DNA of 64,000 bases from DATKJY01 sp964540105 (GTDB lineage: Bacteria > Zixibacteria > MSB-5A5 > GN15 > FEB-12). Where the stretch lies: NCBI GenBank assembly GCA_964540105.1, contig CAZILL010000002.1, positions 186,001 to 250,000 on the forward strand, read 5' to 3'. How positions within the stretch are numbered: position 1 is the first letter of the stretch; each line of letters starts with the position of its first letter. The notes under the pieces were generated by a model. The model saw nothing but the letters and a program-made list of their open reading frames with translations, was not told the origin of the DNA and made no database searches. The translations under genes were made by a program, and so were the position numbers. Positions 18,301-27,218 of the stretch are shown here, piece after piece.

Positions 18301-19529
18301 TCGCTGCTGGTTCACCGTATGAGATCAAGTGGCGCAATATCGACGCCCTGCATGCGTTCGCAACCGCATATGATACGACTCTGCCGAGCAAGGTCAGCGT
18401 CTACTACGCCGCTCATATGCCGTCGCTTGACACAGCCTTCGCGAGCGAAGCCAAGTGGCGTCTGATCGCCCTTGACTCAGCCAACGATGGCCGTCAGATG
18501 TGGACACCTCCTGATACAGTGGCCTCGAACGACTGCTTCCTCCGTATAAAGGACTCGCACGGTCGCCGTTACTTCAGCGATCCGGCGAAGAAGTTCGCTA
18601 TCGGTGGTCTGCATGTGACCTCGCCGAACGCCTTCCATCAGGAACTGTTCGTTGGAACAGCCCCGAACATCACGTGGACATCTACGAACGGCTATGCTGG
18701 AAACGTGGATATCGATCTGGATACGATTGGTAACGGGACTGGATGGATGAACCTCGTAGCCAATACGGCGAATGATGGAACCGAAGCCTGGCCGACAGGC
18801 ACACTGGCTGCGCCGTGGATCAAGAACGGGGTACCCAATTGGCCGAACACACATTCACTCATCAGGGTGAAGAAGAACGCCGGAACGATCTATGATGTCA
18901 GCGATAGTAACTTCACGATCGCCGGCTTCATTATCACTGATCCGACGTTGCCGGCTGATACGCTGTTCGAAGACCGAATTGACACTATCGACGTGACAAC
19001 CATCGGAACCATAGCACAGTACGACGTCTTGATGGTTAGCGCTACGGCGCCTGCCGTAAACGTGGCCATCGCGACAGCGTCCAATAACGTCACGAAGTTC
19101 TACTGGACGGTTCCGAATGCCTACACGACGCCAAGGACGGACGTCAAGTTGATCATCAAGAATTCTGCCGGTGTGACCGCAGACACGGTTTCCAATCTGA
19201 TTCTGGAGACTCCAGGAATCACGGTCACGTCGCCGAACGGCGCAGAAACCTGGCAGGAAAATACACCGCACGCAATTACCTGGACTTCGAAAGGTATGCG
19301 GTCCGGTTTGGTCACTATTGAGTTCTCGTCGAATGGTGGTACAACCTATTCGTACCTCACTTCGCCGACAGGTGTGCCAAATACAGGAACCTGGACGTGG
19401 ACGACGCCGAACCTCACTGGTGGTGATCTGAACAATTGCCTCATTCGAATCACGGAGGTTTACACTGGTCAAGGATCGGCGCTCTCCGATGTGAGTAACG
19501 CTGCCTTCACCGTCCAAGACGTACCATGA
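15399..19529 (+). CDS. Very large modular lipoprotein (Ig-like and Ser-Thr-rich-type modules)
   Basis: 1376 residues. The signal peptide ends INGC, a slightly atypical lipobox. Modules in order: a carboxypeptidase-regulatory-like domain (IKGIVTNATTNAPLGGAWV), a second such segment, a Big_5-like domain (MAITPDPNALIPLDASITVT), an Fn3-like region around residues 510-620, several beta-rich repeats (TITSP-like starts such as LHVTSPNAFHQELFVGTAPN), and a C-terminal PF10342-like module (ITVTSPNGAETWQENTPHAI). No catalytic motif is seen, so a surface adhesin or scaffold is likely. An upstream in-frame start at 15348 was rejected because AAAGGAGTG precedes the ATG at 15399. A strong terminator follows, so it is transcribed alone. 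Confidence 0.8.
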   Translation: MKRKTKLLLLVVIAMSSILGTYVINGCGDKKPIEDKVTFSIKGIVTNATTNAPLGGAWVHYVKDAHLDSVRTDDGEGRYVISGLTQTGWHTLHFTHADFGGMQLSVYGHVDSQTVDRNAGLYERNASVYGYLLSDPAGGSSVSKIDLGKAALDNPEPAGPAPAGTKVWLRIDSIYSYVNEYDYSERIPIDPALFETTTNAAGRFRFDNIPAVTGGYVRLITSQFAGGADSCFSSVETFLQLRYNDSVDAEFIRAPLCGEAPIVMAITPDPNALIPLDASITVTFSRPMNPATVSFSLYEGCYDAPAQALSTHDEWLGFDTTWSNSYRTVVIKPAILLAPDDELCLDISPDSKATNGKSLQGTHYWHWNTVEGMKFVGTNLDNFGTNCSNFHIDTTIQICFNMPPVLPTPSARYLNDTIIFKDDQSRDVAFTSSVSGNCLLINPTLALEQNRCYDLTFTIYAEQSERRTYNQSIITGCGGHFCSQVICSTLAKPSQFVVDMGTNWKADYNTTYLTFSWAKLPGVVTYQIYARDTHTNTTWIKVADNITPLDFVLHDGGSVNFTDAENQKFDVYKSDGEMITPFTDDNKIWFRVRGVNCKGEGPWSDSVMVDDQTSPTFCVNQDGDADNMNGATTRDIAIWINQDEYMNRDTLNNPVFTFVEAGGDPAYVLPTSAITWSWNNDMRRWDGTVKVPAGKGAAGDLLITKMKDNSGNEGTDTLGLGPIYRIWTKNVDGSDTNTVSATKGTNPNSWEAPNGRALWSAQTTGGSCASGYNPGCSAHFWVFRSYDGGTTWADSTDVTWEGDCEGDPWYNFNDIDDTLHVNNNAVLGFRRASGGIRWLSSKFTINGVKITKPDSLWAADSAMTIFDRKGTDSTAVPLRWSSYGIDTLYIGYRVNGAGALLKTDSVSVTPGNQTFNWYPPSRGLDYNARLFVWKKDGDSRPWDSTVQMFNVKHDTILVDDPGTTSTAIAAGSPYEIKWRNIDALHAFATAYDTTLPSKVSVYYAAHMPSLDTAFASEAKWRLIALDSANDGRQMWTPPDTVASNDCFLRIKDSHGRRYFSDPAKKFAIGGLHVTSPNAFHQELFVGTAPNITWTSTNGYAGNVDIDLDTIGNGTGWMNLVANTANDGTEAWPTGTLAAPWIKNGVPNWPNTHSLIRVKKNAGTIYDVSDSNFTIAGFIITDPTLPADTLFEDRIDTIDVTTIGTIAQYDVLMVSATAPAVNVAIATASNNVTKFYWTVPNAYTTPRTDVKLIIKNSAGVTADTVSNLILETPGITVTSPNGAETWQENTPHAITWTSKGMRSGLVTIEFSSNGGTTYSYLTSPTGVPNTGTWTWTTPNLTGGDLNNCLIRITEVYTGQGSALSDVSNAAFTVQDVP

Positions 19530-19566
19530 TCGAATAGCAGACAGTAACTGAATTCCGAAGTACCTT

Positions 19567-19605
19567 CCGGGGACTGGTCGAAAGATCGGTCCCCGGTTTC
19601 TTTTT
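19567..19605 (+). terminator. Rho-independent terminator after the large lipoprotein gene
   Basis: Stem CCGGGGAC (19567-19574) with GTCCCCGG (19589-19596), then TTTCTTTTT. It lies 37 bases after the stop codon. Confidence 0.85.
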
Positions 19606-19695
19606 GCCCAGAATATGCGAAATCGGCGCAAGCAGACATTGCGACACGGGTTAACCGCTCCAAACCCTAGCCCCCTGGCGGTCCAAAAAAAACTA

Positions 19696-19723
19696 TTGAC
19701 AGCCGCGTGTGGCCTGCTATATT
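19696..19723 (+). promoter_or_regulatory. Promoter of the RRM protein gene
   Basis: TTGACA (19696-19701), a 16-base spacer, then TATATT (19718-19723). It has near-consensus boxes and is one of the best promoters in the window. Confidence 0.7.
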
Positions 19724-19729
19724 GCCCGC

Positions 19730-19890
19730 TGATAGTAGTTCGTGTTCGTAAGGTTTTCTGTTTATTTGGAATTCACATCCCCCCGTAGACATCGCAATCT
19801 GAAAATACGTGCTAAAATCGAAGCCATCTTTACCCGGCGAATCTCTGTTCAAGAACTTCGCCTTAGTGTTAACCTTTAGAGGAGTGTAGA
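19730..19890 (+). other. Long 5' leader of the RRM protein gene
   Basis: About 160 untranslated bases separate the promoter from the ATG, ending in a TAGAGGAG ribosome site. Long leaders are common in cold-shock and RRM-protein mRNAs, where they control translation with temperature; that role here is inferred from gene type and length only. No known motif was recognised. Confidence 0.4.
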
Positions 19891-20253
19891 ATGAACATCT
19901 ACGTAGGCAATCTGTCGCGCGACTGCAACGATGAGGATCTGCGACAGGTATTTAGCGAGTTCGGAACGGTTTCGTCCGTGAACATCATTAAGGACAAGTT
20001 CACCGGAGACCCGCGCGGGTTCGGGTTTGTCGAAATGTCGTCCAACGACGAAGCTCAGGCTGCGATTGCGGGTCTGAACGGGCGCGACCTTAAGGGCCGT
20101 ACCCTGAACGTCAACGAGGCTCGTCCTCGTACCGATCGCCCGGGTGGCGGCGGTGGCGGCGGTCGCTCAGGCGGTGGTTTCCGCAGTGGCGGCGGCGGTG
20201 GCGGTCGTTCCAGCGGCGGTGGCGGCGGTGGTCGTCGCAGCGGCGGCTGGTAG
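19891..20253 (+). CDS. Glycine-rich RRM RNA-binding protein
   Basis: 120 residues. A single RRM domain fills residues 1-80, with RNP-2 IYVGNL at 3-8 and RNP-1 RGFGFVEM near residues 42-49. The C-terminal ~37 residues are a Gly/Ser/Arg tail ending RRSGGW. This is the architecture of bacterial Rbp proteins, small single-stranded RNA binders often linked to cold or stress. The ATG at 19891 has AGGAG nine bases upstream. It has its own promoter and terminator, so it is monocistronic. Confidence 0.92.
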   Translation: MNIYVGNLSRDCNDEDLRQVFSEFGTVSSVNIIKDKFTGDPRGFGFVEMSSNDEAQAAIAGLNGRDLKGRTLNVNEARPRTDRPGGGGGGGRSGGGFRSGGGGGGRSSGGGGGGRRSGGW

Positions 20254-20283
20254 TCCTTCAAAGACTATTGACGCTAAACACAC

Positions 20284-20319
20284 AGAGGGAGTAGCCTAGG
20301 CTGCTCCCTCTTTCGTTTT
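20284..20319 (+). terminator. Rho-independent terminator after the RRM gene
   Basis: Stem AGAGGGAG (20284-20291) with CTCCCTCT (20304-20311), then TTCGTTTT. Confidence 0.85.
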
Positions 20320-20490
20320 GGGGCTCCGCGTAAGTTCATGTAGATGAGTGACCTATAAAGTCATCAATTCTGCCGCTTGAGCGGCCGATAATACTCAAGA
20401 GTCAACTTGAATGACTGGAACCTTAATTTGGGTTCTCTGTTTAAGTAATATCCGGGAAGATACTGACACCGCTGACGATGCAAAGATAAG

Positions 20491-20518
20491 TTGACGATAC
20501 CCTAAGAAACAGTATATT
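20491..20518 (+). promoter_or_regulatory. Promoter of the exported HMA-protein gene
   Basis: TTGACG (20491-20496), a 16-base spacer, then TATATT (20513-20518), some 50 bases before the ATG. The gene-free stretch from 20320 to 20490 shows nothing else that I recognise. Confidence 0.65.
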
Positions 20519-20567
20519 GTAACAATCAATACAGAAACCATTCTTACTTCGAAGAAGGAGTAGCACC

Positions 20568-21170
20568 ATGAGAAAAATTCTTACCCTGACAATCGCAGGT
20601 GTGGCGATACTGGCCCTTTCGGCCGCTCCCGCCTTTGCTGGCTCCGGCGCCAGCTGCACGAAGAGTGCGTCGGCTGACAAAGCCTCCTGCACGTCCCACG
20701 GAACTGAAGCCAAGTTGATCTCCGCTGACGGTAAAGCCTGCCCGCACGCCGGCAAAGCGAGCGCGTCGATGTCGGCCGAAGAGTGTGCCAAGAAGTGCGG
20801 ATACGAAGGTGGCAAGTGCGACATGGTCAATATGTCGATTAAGGGGATGACCTGCGGTGGCTGCGAAAGTACGGTTACAACCGCGCTAATGGATGTTCCC
20901 GGCGTGGTCAAAGTGGTCAGCATCAGCCACAAAGAAGGGACCGCCTTAGTCTGCGTCGATCCTGCCAAAGTGCAGAATGACGCGCTGACGACAGCCGTTT
21001 CCAATAAGGGCTACGAAGTCGAGATCGTCCCGGCCGTGGCGACGGTTTCCGGCACTGACGGCAAGTCAAAGGCGTGCTGCGACAAGGCAAAAGTCTGTAG
21101 CGCCGCGGAAAAAGCTGCCTGCATGAAGAAGGAAGCCGGCGCGGAAAAAACTGCCGAGGACACGAAGTAG
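20568..21170 (+). CDS. Exported cysteine-rich protein with heavy-metal-associated (HMA) domain
   Basis: 200 residues. A clear signal peptide is cut after AFA (residue 24). A Cys-containing segment follows (SCTK, SCTS, CPH, CAKKCGY, KCDM). An HMA domain starts near residue 87, with the metal-binding motif GMTCGGC at about 93-99 and a typical core (VPGVVKVVSISHKEGTALVCV). A Cys/Lys-rich tail follows (KACCDKAKVCSAAEKAACMKK). The CXXC of HMA domains binds Cu(I) or Hg(II), and MerP is a known periplasmic example. A role as a periplasmic copper or mercury scavenger is plausible, but no partner ATPase or mer gene is adjacent. AAGGAG lies nine bases before the ATG. It has its own promoter and terminator. 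Confidence 0.85.
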   Translation: MRKILTLTIAGVAILALSAAPAFAGSGASCTKSASADKASCTSHGTEAKLISADGKACPHAGKASASMSAEECAKKCGYEGGKCDMVNMSIKGMTCGGCESTVTTALMDVPGVVKVVSISHKEGTALVCVDPAKVQNDALTTAVSNKGYEVEIVPAVATVSGTDGKSKACCDKAKVCSAAEKAACMKKEAGAEKTAEDTK

Positions 21171-21188
21171 ATCCTATTGAATGATACA

Positions 21189-21216
21189 GGCGGGACTCAT
21201 GTCCCGCCTTTTTTTT
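21189..21216 (+). terminator. Rho-independent terminator after the HMA-protein gene
   Basis: GGCGGGAC (21189-21196), loop TCAT, GTCCCGCC (21201-21208) and eight T. A textbook structure. Confidence 0.92.
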
Positions 21217-21291
21217 GCCTTCCGCATTAGGGCACACTGAAGAAAGTCCTTATATTTTGCGTATGAGTATGTCTGCTGAAGAGTGCGCTTC

Positions 21292-22302
21292 ATGAAACCG
21301 ACCCTGAATCCGACTCGATGTCGCAGTCACAGTATCTCCGGTTTCTGCGGCTTCGCCCTGGTCGTTTCTATCACGTTGTTAGCAGCATCTCCTGCCATGT
21401 CAGCCAAATACGCCGGCGAATCGTTCTCCCTCGGTGTTGGGGGACGTGCTCTCGCGCTGGGTGGAGCGGTCATTGCCGGTCCTTTCGACGCCACCGCCCC
21501 GTACTGGAATCCGGCCGGAATGAACCGTCTCGACAGCCGCTACCTGGTCGCGATGCATGCCGAGACCTTCGGATCTCTGCTCAATCATGATTATCTCTCG
21601 TACGTCGACGCTCGCCACCGTGAGGGTTCACTGGTGCAGGCCTTCGGATTCTATGTGTATTACCTCGGCGGAGGCGGAATCAAGGTCACGCAGCTCAATC
21701 AGTATCAAAGGCCAGTGATTGTCCGTGAGGAATCGCACGGCGACTATCTCTTCGCAGGTTCAATCTCGGGCAGGATCAAAGAGAAAATCGATTTTGGTCT
21801 GACCGCAAAGATAATCTATCGCGACCTCGGCACCGAATCCGGTGTTGGTCTTACTCTCGATGCCGGAATCCTGACACCGATTACTTCTTTCGCTGAGTTT
21901 GGGCTTATGGTCACCGATGTTACAACTGGCTTCATACGATATTCTGGAAAGACCTTCTCGACCGGCCCCAACAGTGAGTCGATCTATCCAACAGTCAAGC
22001 CGGGTTTTGCGTTGACACGCGGCTATCGCGACTACACAGGGCGTTTTCTGGTCAGCGGCGACATCAAGTTTGAGCATCTCCAGTCCGTGGCTCAGTACTG
22101 GAGCGGTTCACTTTCTCTCGACACCCATTATGGGTTTGAATTGGGCTACCGTAACATGCTCTTTGGTCGCGTCGGTTTCGACATTGGTCGCTTCACAGCG
22201 GGCGGGGGATTCGATTTCCGCCGCTTGACGGTCGATTTCGCCTATCTGCATCAGGGAGATTTCGACGCCACATACCGTGTCAGCGGATCCTACCGATTCT
22301 GA
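21292..22302 (+). CDS. PorV/PorQ-like outer-membrane beta-barrel protein
   Basis: 336 residues with a signal peptide (cut after MSA). The mature N-terminus carries the PorV-family hallmark SLGVGGRALALGGAVIAG, then DATAPYWNPAGM. The rest is amphipathic beta strands ending in an aromatic residue (YRVSGSYRF), as in outer-membrane barrels. In Bacteroidota, PorV carries type IX secretion cargo to the attachment complex. Here it may serve proteins such as that at 8206, although no other por genes are in the window. The frame opens at GTG 21283, but the ATG at 21292 is preferred; the ribosome site is weak (GAAGAG). A TATATT box is at 21251-21256. Confidence 0.82.
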   Translation: MKPTLNPTRCRSHSISGFCGFALVVSITLLAASPAMSAKYAGESFSLGVGGRALALGGAVIAGPFDATAPYWNPAGMNRLDSRYLVAMHAETFGSLLNHDYLSYVDARHREGSLVQAFGFYVYYLGGGGIKVTQLNQYQRPVIVREESHGDYLFAGSISGRIKEKIDFGLTAKIIYRDLGTESGVGLTLDAGILTPITSFAEFGLMVTDVTTGFIRYSGKTFSTGPNSESIYPTVKPGFALTRGYRDYTGRFLVSGDIKFEHLQSVAQYWSGSLSLDTHYGFELGYRNMLFGRVGFDIGRFTAGGGFDFRRLTVDFAYLHQGDFDATYRVSGSYRF

Positions 22303-22310
22303 TTCAACCG

Positions 22311-22565
22311 ATGGACAACATCACCATTCTTGGGCTGGTCGCCGGAACGCTGACGACGATCGCCTTTGTGCCTCAACTCTATCAGGCTTGGAAGACGCGG
22401 TCGACGAAAGACGTCTCGCTATTAATGTACATTGTGATCTCTACCGGCATACTACTCTGGTTGATCTACGGTCTCCTGATCGGTTCTCTTCCGGTGATTC
22501 TGGCCAACATCGTAACCTTGGTCATCGCTCTGCTCATTCTGGTTCTCAAGATTCGCTACCGTTGA
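22311..22565 (+). CDS. SemiSWEET sugar transporter (PQ-loop)
   Basis: 84 residues, a three-helix half-transporter that works as a dimer in the inner membrane. The SemiSWEET/MtN3 hallmarks are present: GTLTTIAFVPQLYQAWKTRS with its PQ motif, STKDVSLLMYIV, and ILLWLIYGLLIGSLPVILAN. The family moves mono- or disaccharides down their gradient. It begins eight bases after the PorV-like gene with no strong ribosome site, so it is probably co-transcribed and perhaps translationally coupled. Confidence 0.92.
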   Translation: MDNITILGLVAGTLTTIAFVPQLYQAWKTRSTKDVSLLMYIVISTGILLWLIYGLLIGSLPVILANIVTLVIALLILVLKIRYR

Positions 22566-22651
22566 GTGACTCGAGATGCGAAACTCTTTCAAAATACGAA
22601 TATCTCTCTCATAGAAGTCCAAAGTCGTTCTGCGCCGAGCCAAAAAACGAT

Positions 22652-22679
22652 TTGACATTCCTTTGAGTGCCGATATATT
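22652..22679 (+). promoter_or_regulatory. Promoter of the ATP synthase operon
   Basis: TTGACA (22652-22657), a 16-base spacer, then TATATT (22674-22679). The predicted start site near 22686 places the GTG at 22667 outside the message, which decides the start of atpZ. Confidence 0.75.
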
Positions 22680-22711
22680 TGCGGCTTGATAGTGTCGCAG
22701 AAAGGGTTACG

Positions 22712-22972
22712 GTGACCCTTTTGTTTGATCCACCCGGCAAGAAACGGGATAGGGACTACGCTCAGATTGCACTCCTGGGAGCGGTTCCCGCCATTCTGAT
22801 AGCCGCCCCGGCAGTCGGATTTTTTCTGGGGCGCTGGGCCGACGAAAAGCTGGGCACGAGTCCGTTGTTGCTTATTGCCGGTATTGTACTCGGCTTCGTT
22901 GCCGCCGGTCGTGAAATCTATCGACTCGTCAAGAAGTCCGAGGCGATCGAGAAAGAGAAAGATTTACGGTAG
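22712..22972 (+). CDS. atpZ: AtpZ-like F1Fo-ATPase accessory subunit
   Basis: 86 residues with two membrane helices (LLGAVPAILIAAPAVGFFLG and LLLIAGIVLGFVAAG), the PF09527-type first gene of many atp operons. With AtpI it is thought to help c-ring assembly or ion supply to the enzyme. The frame is open from GTG 22667, but that codon lies inside the promoter spacer. The GTG at 22712 has GAAAGGG six bases upstream and is chosen. Its stop is one base before the atpI ATG, so the pair is coupled. Confidence 0.82.
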   Translation: MTLLFDPPGKKRDRDYAQIALLGAVPAILIAAPAVGFFLGRWADEKLGTSPLLLIAGIVLGFVAAGREIYRLVKKSEAIEKEKDLR

Positions 22973-22973
22973 T

Positions 22974-23378
22974 ATGGGTCTTGAGTTTCTGAATAGAACC
23001 TTCCGCACGTTTTCCATTGTGCTTCTTGCACTCTTACCGTTCGGGTTCTTCTATTTGAATGTATACCAAACGCTTGCCCTCCTATCCGGCGCGGTGTGGG
23101 GGATGCTCAACCTGGTATTCCTCACGACGTTAGTGCGAGCGTCAATTCGCCCGGAGGGTGTAGAGGTCGGCAGCACTGTAGCACTGCTTGTGATCAAATT
23201 CCCAATGCTGTATCTGGCGGGATATGGTTTGTTGAAAGTCAATCTCTTTGAACCACCGTACCTCTTGCTTGGGGCATCGGGGATCATGGTCATCATCGTG
23301 TTGAAAGTTATCGGGCGCTATCTGCTCGGCCTCGATACTACGGAACGCAGCGCCAAGACCGCGTCGGGTGCTGCGTGA
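22974..23378 (+). CDS. atpI: ATP synthase protein I
   Basis: 134 residues with about four membrane helices and the small-residue pattern LALLSGAVWGMLNLVFLTTL. It occupies the atpI position between atpZ and atpB. Family members act as chaperones for c-ring assembly in the membrane. Sequence identity in this family is low, so the call leans on context, topology and size. An open frame upstream from 22875 overlaps atpZ and was rejected. Its stop overlaps the atpB start by four bases. Confidence 0.78.
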   Translation: MGLEFLNRTFRTFSIVLLALLPFGFFYLNVYQTLALLSGAVWGMLNLVFLTTLVRASIRPEGVEVGSTVALLVIKFPMLYLAGYGLLKVNLFEPPYLLLGASGIMVIIVLKVIGRYLLGLDTTERSAKTASGAA

Positions 23379-24223
23379 AGAAGTTCCCGCTCTGTCTCAG
23401 AGGAAGCTGTGCCGCACTGTCATTGCTCTTCCTGCCCGCAGTGACAAAGGCTTCTGGCGGCGAAGGAGGAAGTTCGGCCGAGCTGCCGAGTCTGATCGGC
23501 ATGCTGACCCATCACGAGGGACTTCTTTATCACTGGGTGAACGTGATCTACGCTCTCGCGGTGTCGGTGATCTTATGTTCGGTCTCTTTGCGCGTGTATG
23601 CAAAGCGGGAGATGATCCCGGGTCGGCTGCAGAATCTGGTTGAGATGCTGGTCGAGGGGATGTATAACTTCCTTCATTCGATTCTGGGGAAAGACGCGAA
23701 GAAGTTCGTCCCGTTTCTGGGAACGCTATTTTTTTATATTCTGGCGATGAATCTGATGGGGATCATTCCCCTGGGGCACTCGCCGTCAACAAACATCAAC
23801 ATTACCGCTTCGCTCGCCATCATGGTTTTCCTGTACGCGCAATATGTCGGGATCACGCGATTGGGCGCGGTGGGCTACATGGATCACCTGATCGGGCAGC
23901 CCCGCGATGCGATCAGCTGGGCAATTGTCCCGCTCATTCTGCCGATCCACGTGATCGGAGAGTTCGCCAAGCCGTTCAGCCTGGCTCTGCGACTTTTCGG
24001 CAACATCACGGGTGAGGATATTCTTGTCGCCGCTTTTGTCGGTCTGGGGATCAGTGCGATGGCGATGTTCGGCCCGACGATGGCGGCCAGCCCGATCGGG
24101 ATACCGCTTAACGTCCCCTTCATTCTGCTGGGAATCCTCTTATCAACGATTCAGGCGTTGGTGTTTACGTTGCTATCGACGATTTATATCCTGATGATGC
24201 TGCCGCACGAGGAGCATCATTGA
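23375..24223 (+). CDS. atpB: ATP synthase Fo subunit a
   Basis: 282 residues, the stator membrane subunit that carries ions to and from the c ring. The key Arg is in LALRLFGNITGED and the final helices are in LSTIQALVFTLLSTIYI. An N-terminal hydrophobic stretch (LSLLFLPAVTKASGGEGG) looks like a cleavable signal, a feature known in some a subunits. It starts with GTG overlapping the atpI stop (GTGA). Confidence 0.95.
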   Translation: MKKFPLCLRGSCAALSLLFLPAVTKASGGEGGSSAELPSLIGMLTHHEGLLYHWVNVIYALAVSVILCSVSLRVYAKREMIPGRLQNLVEMLVEGMYNFLHSILGKDAKKFVPFLGTLFFYILAMNLMGIIPLGHSPSTNINITASLAIMVFLYAQYVGITRLGAVGYMDHLIGQPRDAISWAIVPLILPIHVIGEFAKPFSLALRLFGNITGEDILVAAFVGLGISAMAMFGPTMAASPIGIPLNVPFILLGILLSTIQALVFTLLSTIYILMMLPHEEHH

Positions 24224-24276
24224 GACATCAAAGAGAAAATCACAATTGTCATAATCAATAGCCTTTGGAGGAAACG

Positions 24277-24516
24277 ATGGATTATCAAGCGATGTTAGCG
24301 TGGGCTTTGCCGATGGGTGTTGGCTTGGCCGCAGTAGGTTCAGGTCTGGGGTTGGGTCGTGCCGTAGGCTCGGCGATGGAAGCGATCGGGCGTCAGCCGG
24401 AAGCCTCCGGCAAGATTCAGACCGCCATGATTATCGGTGCGGCTCTGATCGAAGCGTTGACCATTTACGCCCTGGTTGTCTTTTTCATCCTGTCGGGCAA
24501 GATTGGCACCCACTGA
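24277..24516 (+). CDS. atpE: ATP synthase Fo subunit c
   Basis: 79 residues, a two-helix hairpin that forms the rotor ring. The loop signature RQPEA and the ion-binding Glu in GAALIEALTIYALVV are present. At the place where Na+-type c subunits have a Gln in helix 1 (GxGxGQG), this protein has Leu (GSGLGLG), so H+ coupling is predicted. TTG at 24265 is part of the TGGAGGAAA ribosome site; the ATG at 24277 is the start. Confidence 0.95.
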   Translation: MDYQAMLAWALPMGVGLAAVGSGLGLGRAVGSAMEAIGRQPEASGKIQTAMIIGAALIEALTIYALVVFFILSGKIGTH

Positions 24517-24585
24517 AAACGTGGAGAGCGGCGACAAACGATATGGCGCAAGGGTGGCCATGTCAGAGAATAATGTGGAGAATTC

Positions 24586-25068
24586 ATGAATCTTGAGTGG
24601 CAACAACTACTCACCCATGCCTTCGGCTTTCTGATCACGCTGTGGATCCTGAAGAAGTTCGCCTGGAAACCACTTCTGGGTCTGATGGAGGAGCGGCGCC
24701 TGCGTATCGAGGGGGAATTCAAGCGGATCGAAGACGAGAAAGGTAAGGTCGCCCAACAGTTGTCGGTGTACGAAGCCAAACTGAAAGAGATCGACAACGA
24801 GCGACGGGCGAAACTGGTCGAGGCGGTTGAAGAAGGTAAAAAGGTCGCGGCCGACATCAAGGCGAGCGCGCAGAATGAAGTCAAAGAGCTTCATGTCAAA
24901 GCCAAGGCCGAACTGGAACGCGATGTCGCCAAGGCACGGGTCGAGCTGCGTGACCAAATGGTGGCGATCACCATGACCGCCGCTGAGAAGATTATCAAAG
25001 AGAAACTCGACGACCCTAAACACCGCGATCTGATCAACCGGTACATCGCGGAAGTGGAGAAGGTCTGA
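24586..25068 (+). CDS. atpF: ATP synthase Fo subunit b
   Basis: 160 residues: one N-terminal membrane helix (THAFGFLITLWILKKF) followed by a long charged coiled coil, forming the peripheral stalk that holds F1 against Fo. GGAG six bases before the ATG sets the start. It is in standard operon order between atpE and atpH. Confidence 0.95.
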   Translation: MNLEWQQLLTHAFGFLITLWILKKFAWKPLLGLMEERRLRIEGEFKRIEDEKGKVAQQLSVYEAKLKEIDNERRAKLVEAVEEGKKVAADIKASAQNEVKELHVKAKAELERDVAKARVELRDQMVAITMTAAEKIIKEKLDDPKHRDLINRYIAEVEKV

Positions 25069-25072
25069 TCAA

Positions 25073-25621
25073 ATGTTAGCTCAGGAAGTCGCGCGTAAGT
25101 ACGCCCACGCCCTGTTTCTGTCGGTTAAGAAGAAGAACCTGCTGAATCAGGCCGACGAACAATTTCTCGCGCTTGGAGCGCTCTTTCGCAAAGACCGCAC
25201 CCTGCTCAACTTTCTTGCCGCGCCACAGGTGTCGGATGAGAAGAAGCTGGCCTTGGTCCGCGATGTCTTCGGCAGTCGTTTGGAACGCCCCCTCGTGGAG
25301 TTTCTGATCGTTCTGGTCAACAAGCATCGCGCGAACTATCTGCCGGAGATTGTCGAGGAATTCGACCGTCAGATCAAAACGGAGAAGGGGATCGGCAAAG
25401 TGACCGTGGTCACCGCGGTGCCGTTGCACGAGTCAGAAGAACAGTCGTTGCGCGCAAAGCTCGCGACCAGAACCGGTTTGACCATCGAACTCGAGAAGAA
25501 GGTTGATCCGTCAATACTCGGAGGCATGATTATCATGCTTCACAATCAGATCATCGACGGTTCCGTGCGCCATGGCCTTAATCTGATCCATGATCAACTC
25601 GAGAAGACGAAAGTGCATTAG
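25073..25621 (+). CDS. atpH: ATP synthase F1 subunit delta
   Basis: 182 residues; the OSCP/delta subunit that joins the b stalk to the top of the alpha/beta ring. The N-terminal helical domain (VARKYAHALF) and C-terminal signature (DPSILGGMIIMLHNQIIDGS) are typical. It starts four bases after the atpF stop. Confidence 0.95.
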   Translation: MLAQEVARKYAHALFLSVKKKNLLNQADEQFLALGALFRKDRTLLNFLAAPQVSDEKKLALVRDVFGSRLERPLVEFLIVLVNKHRANYLPEIVEEFDRQIKTEKGIGKVTVVTAVPLHESEEQSLRAKLATRTGLTIELEKKVDPSILGGMIIMLHNQIIDGSVRHGLNLIHDQLEKTKVH

Positions 25622-25688
25622 GTGGCGCAGGACTTCTGCGACGACTTGTGAGATTGAATGTGAGTGATGTGAAGATAGGAGTACGATA

Positions 25689-27197
<1,509 letters not shown>

Positions 27198-27218
27198 GGC
27201 ACAGAAGGTTTCATATCG

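Noticed and set aside
20055..20261. Proline-rich open frame antisense to the RRM gene
   Set aside because: It is the complement of the GGC/GGT-rich Gly tail of the RRM protein.
24277..24516. Na+-coupled ATP synthase
   Set aside because: The Gln ligand in helix 1 of Na+-type c subunits is Leu here, so H+ coupling is favoured.
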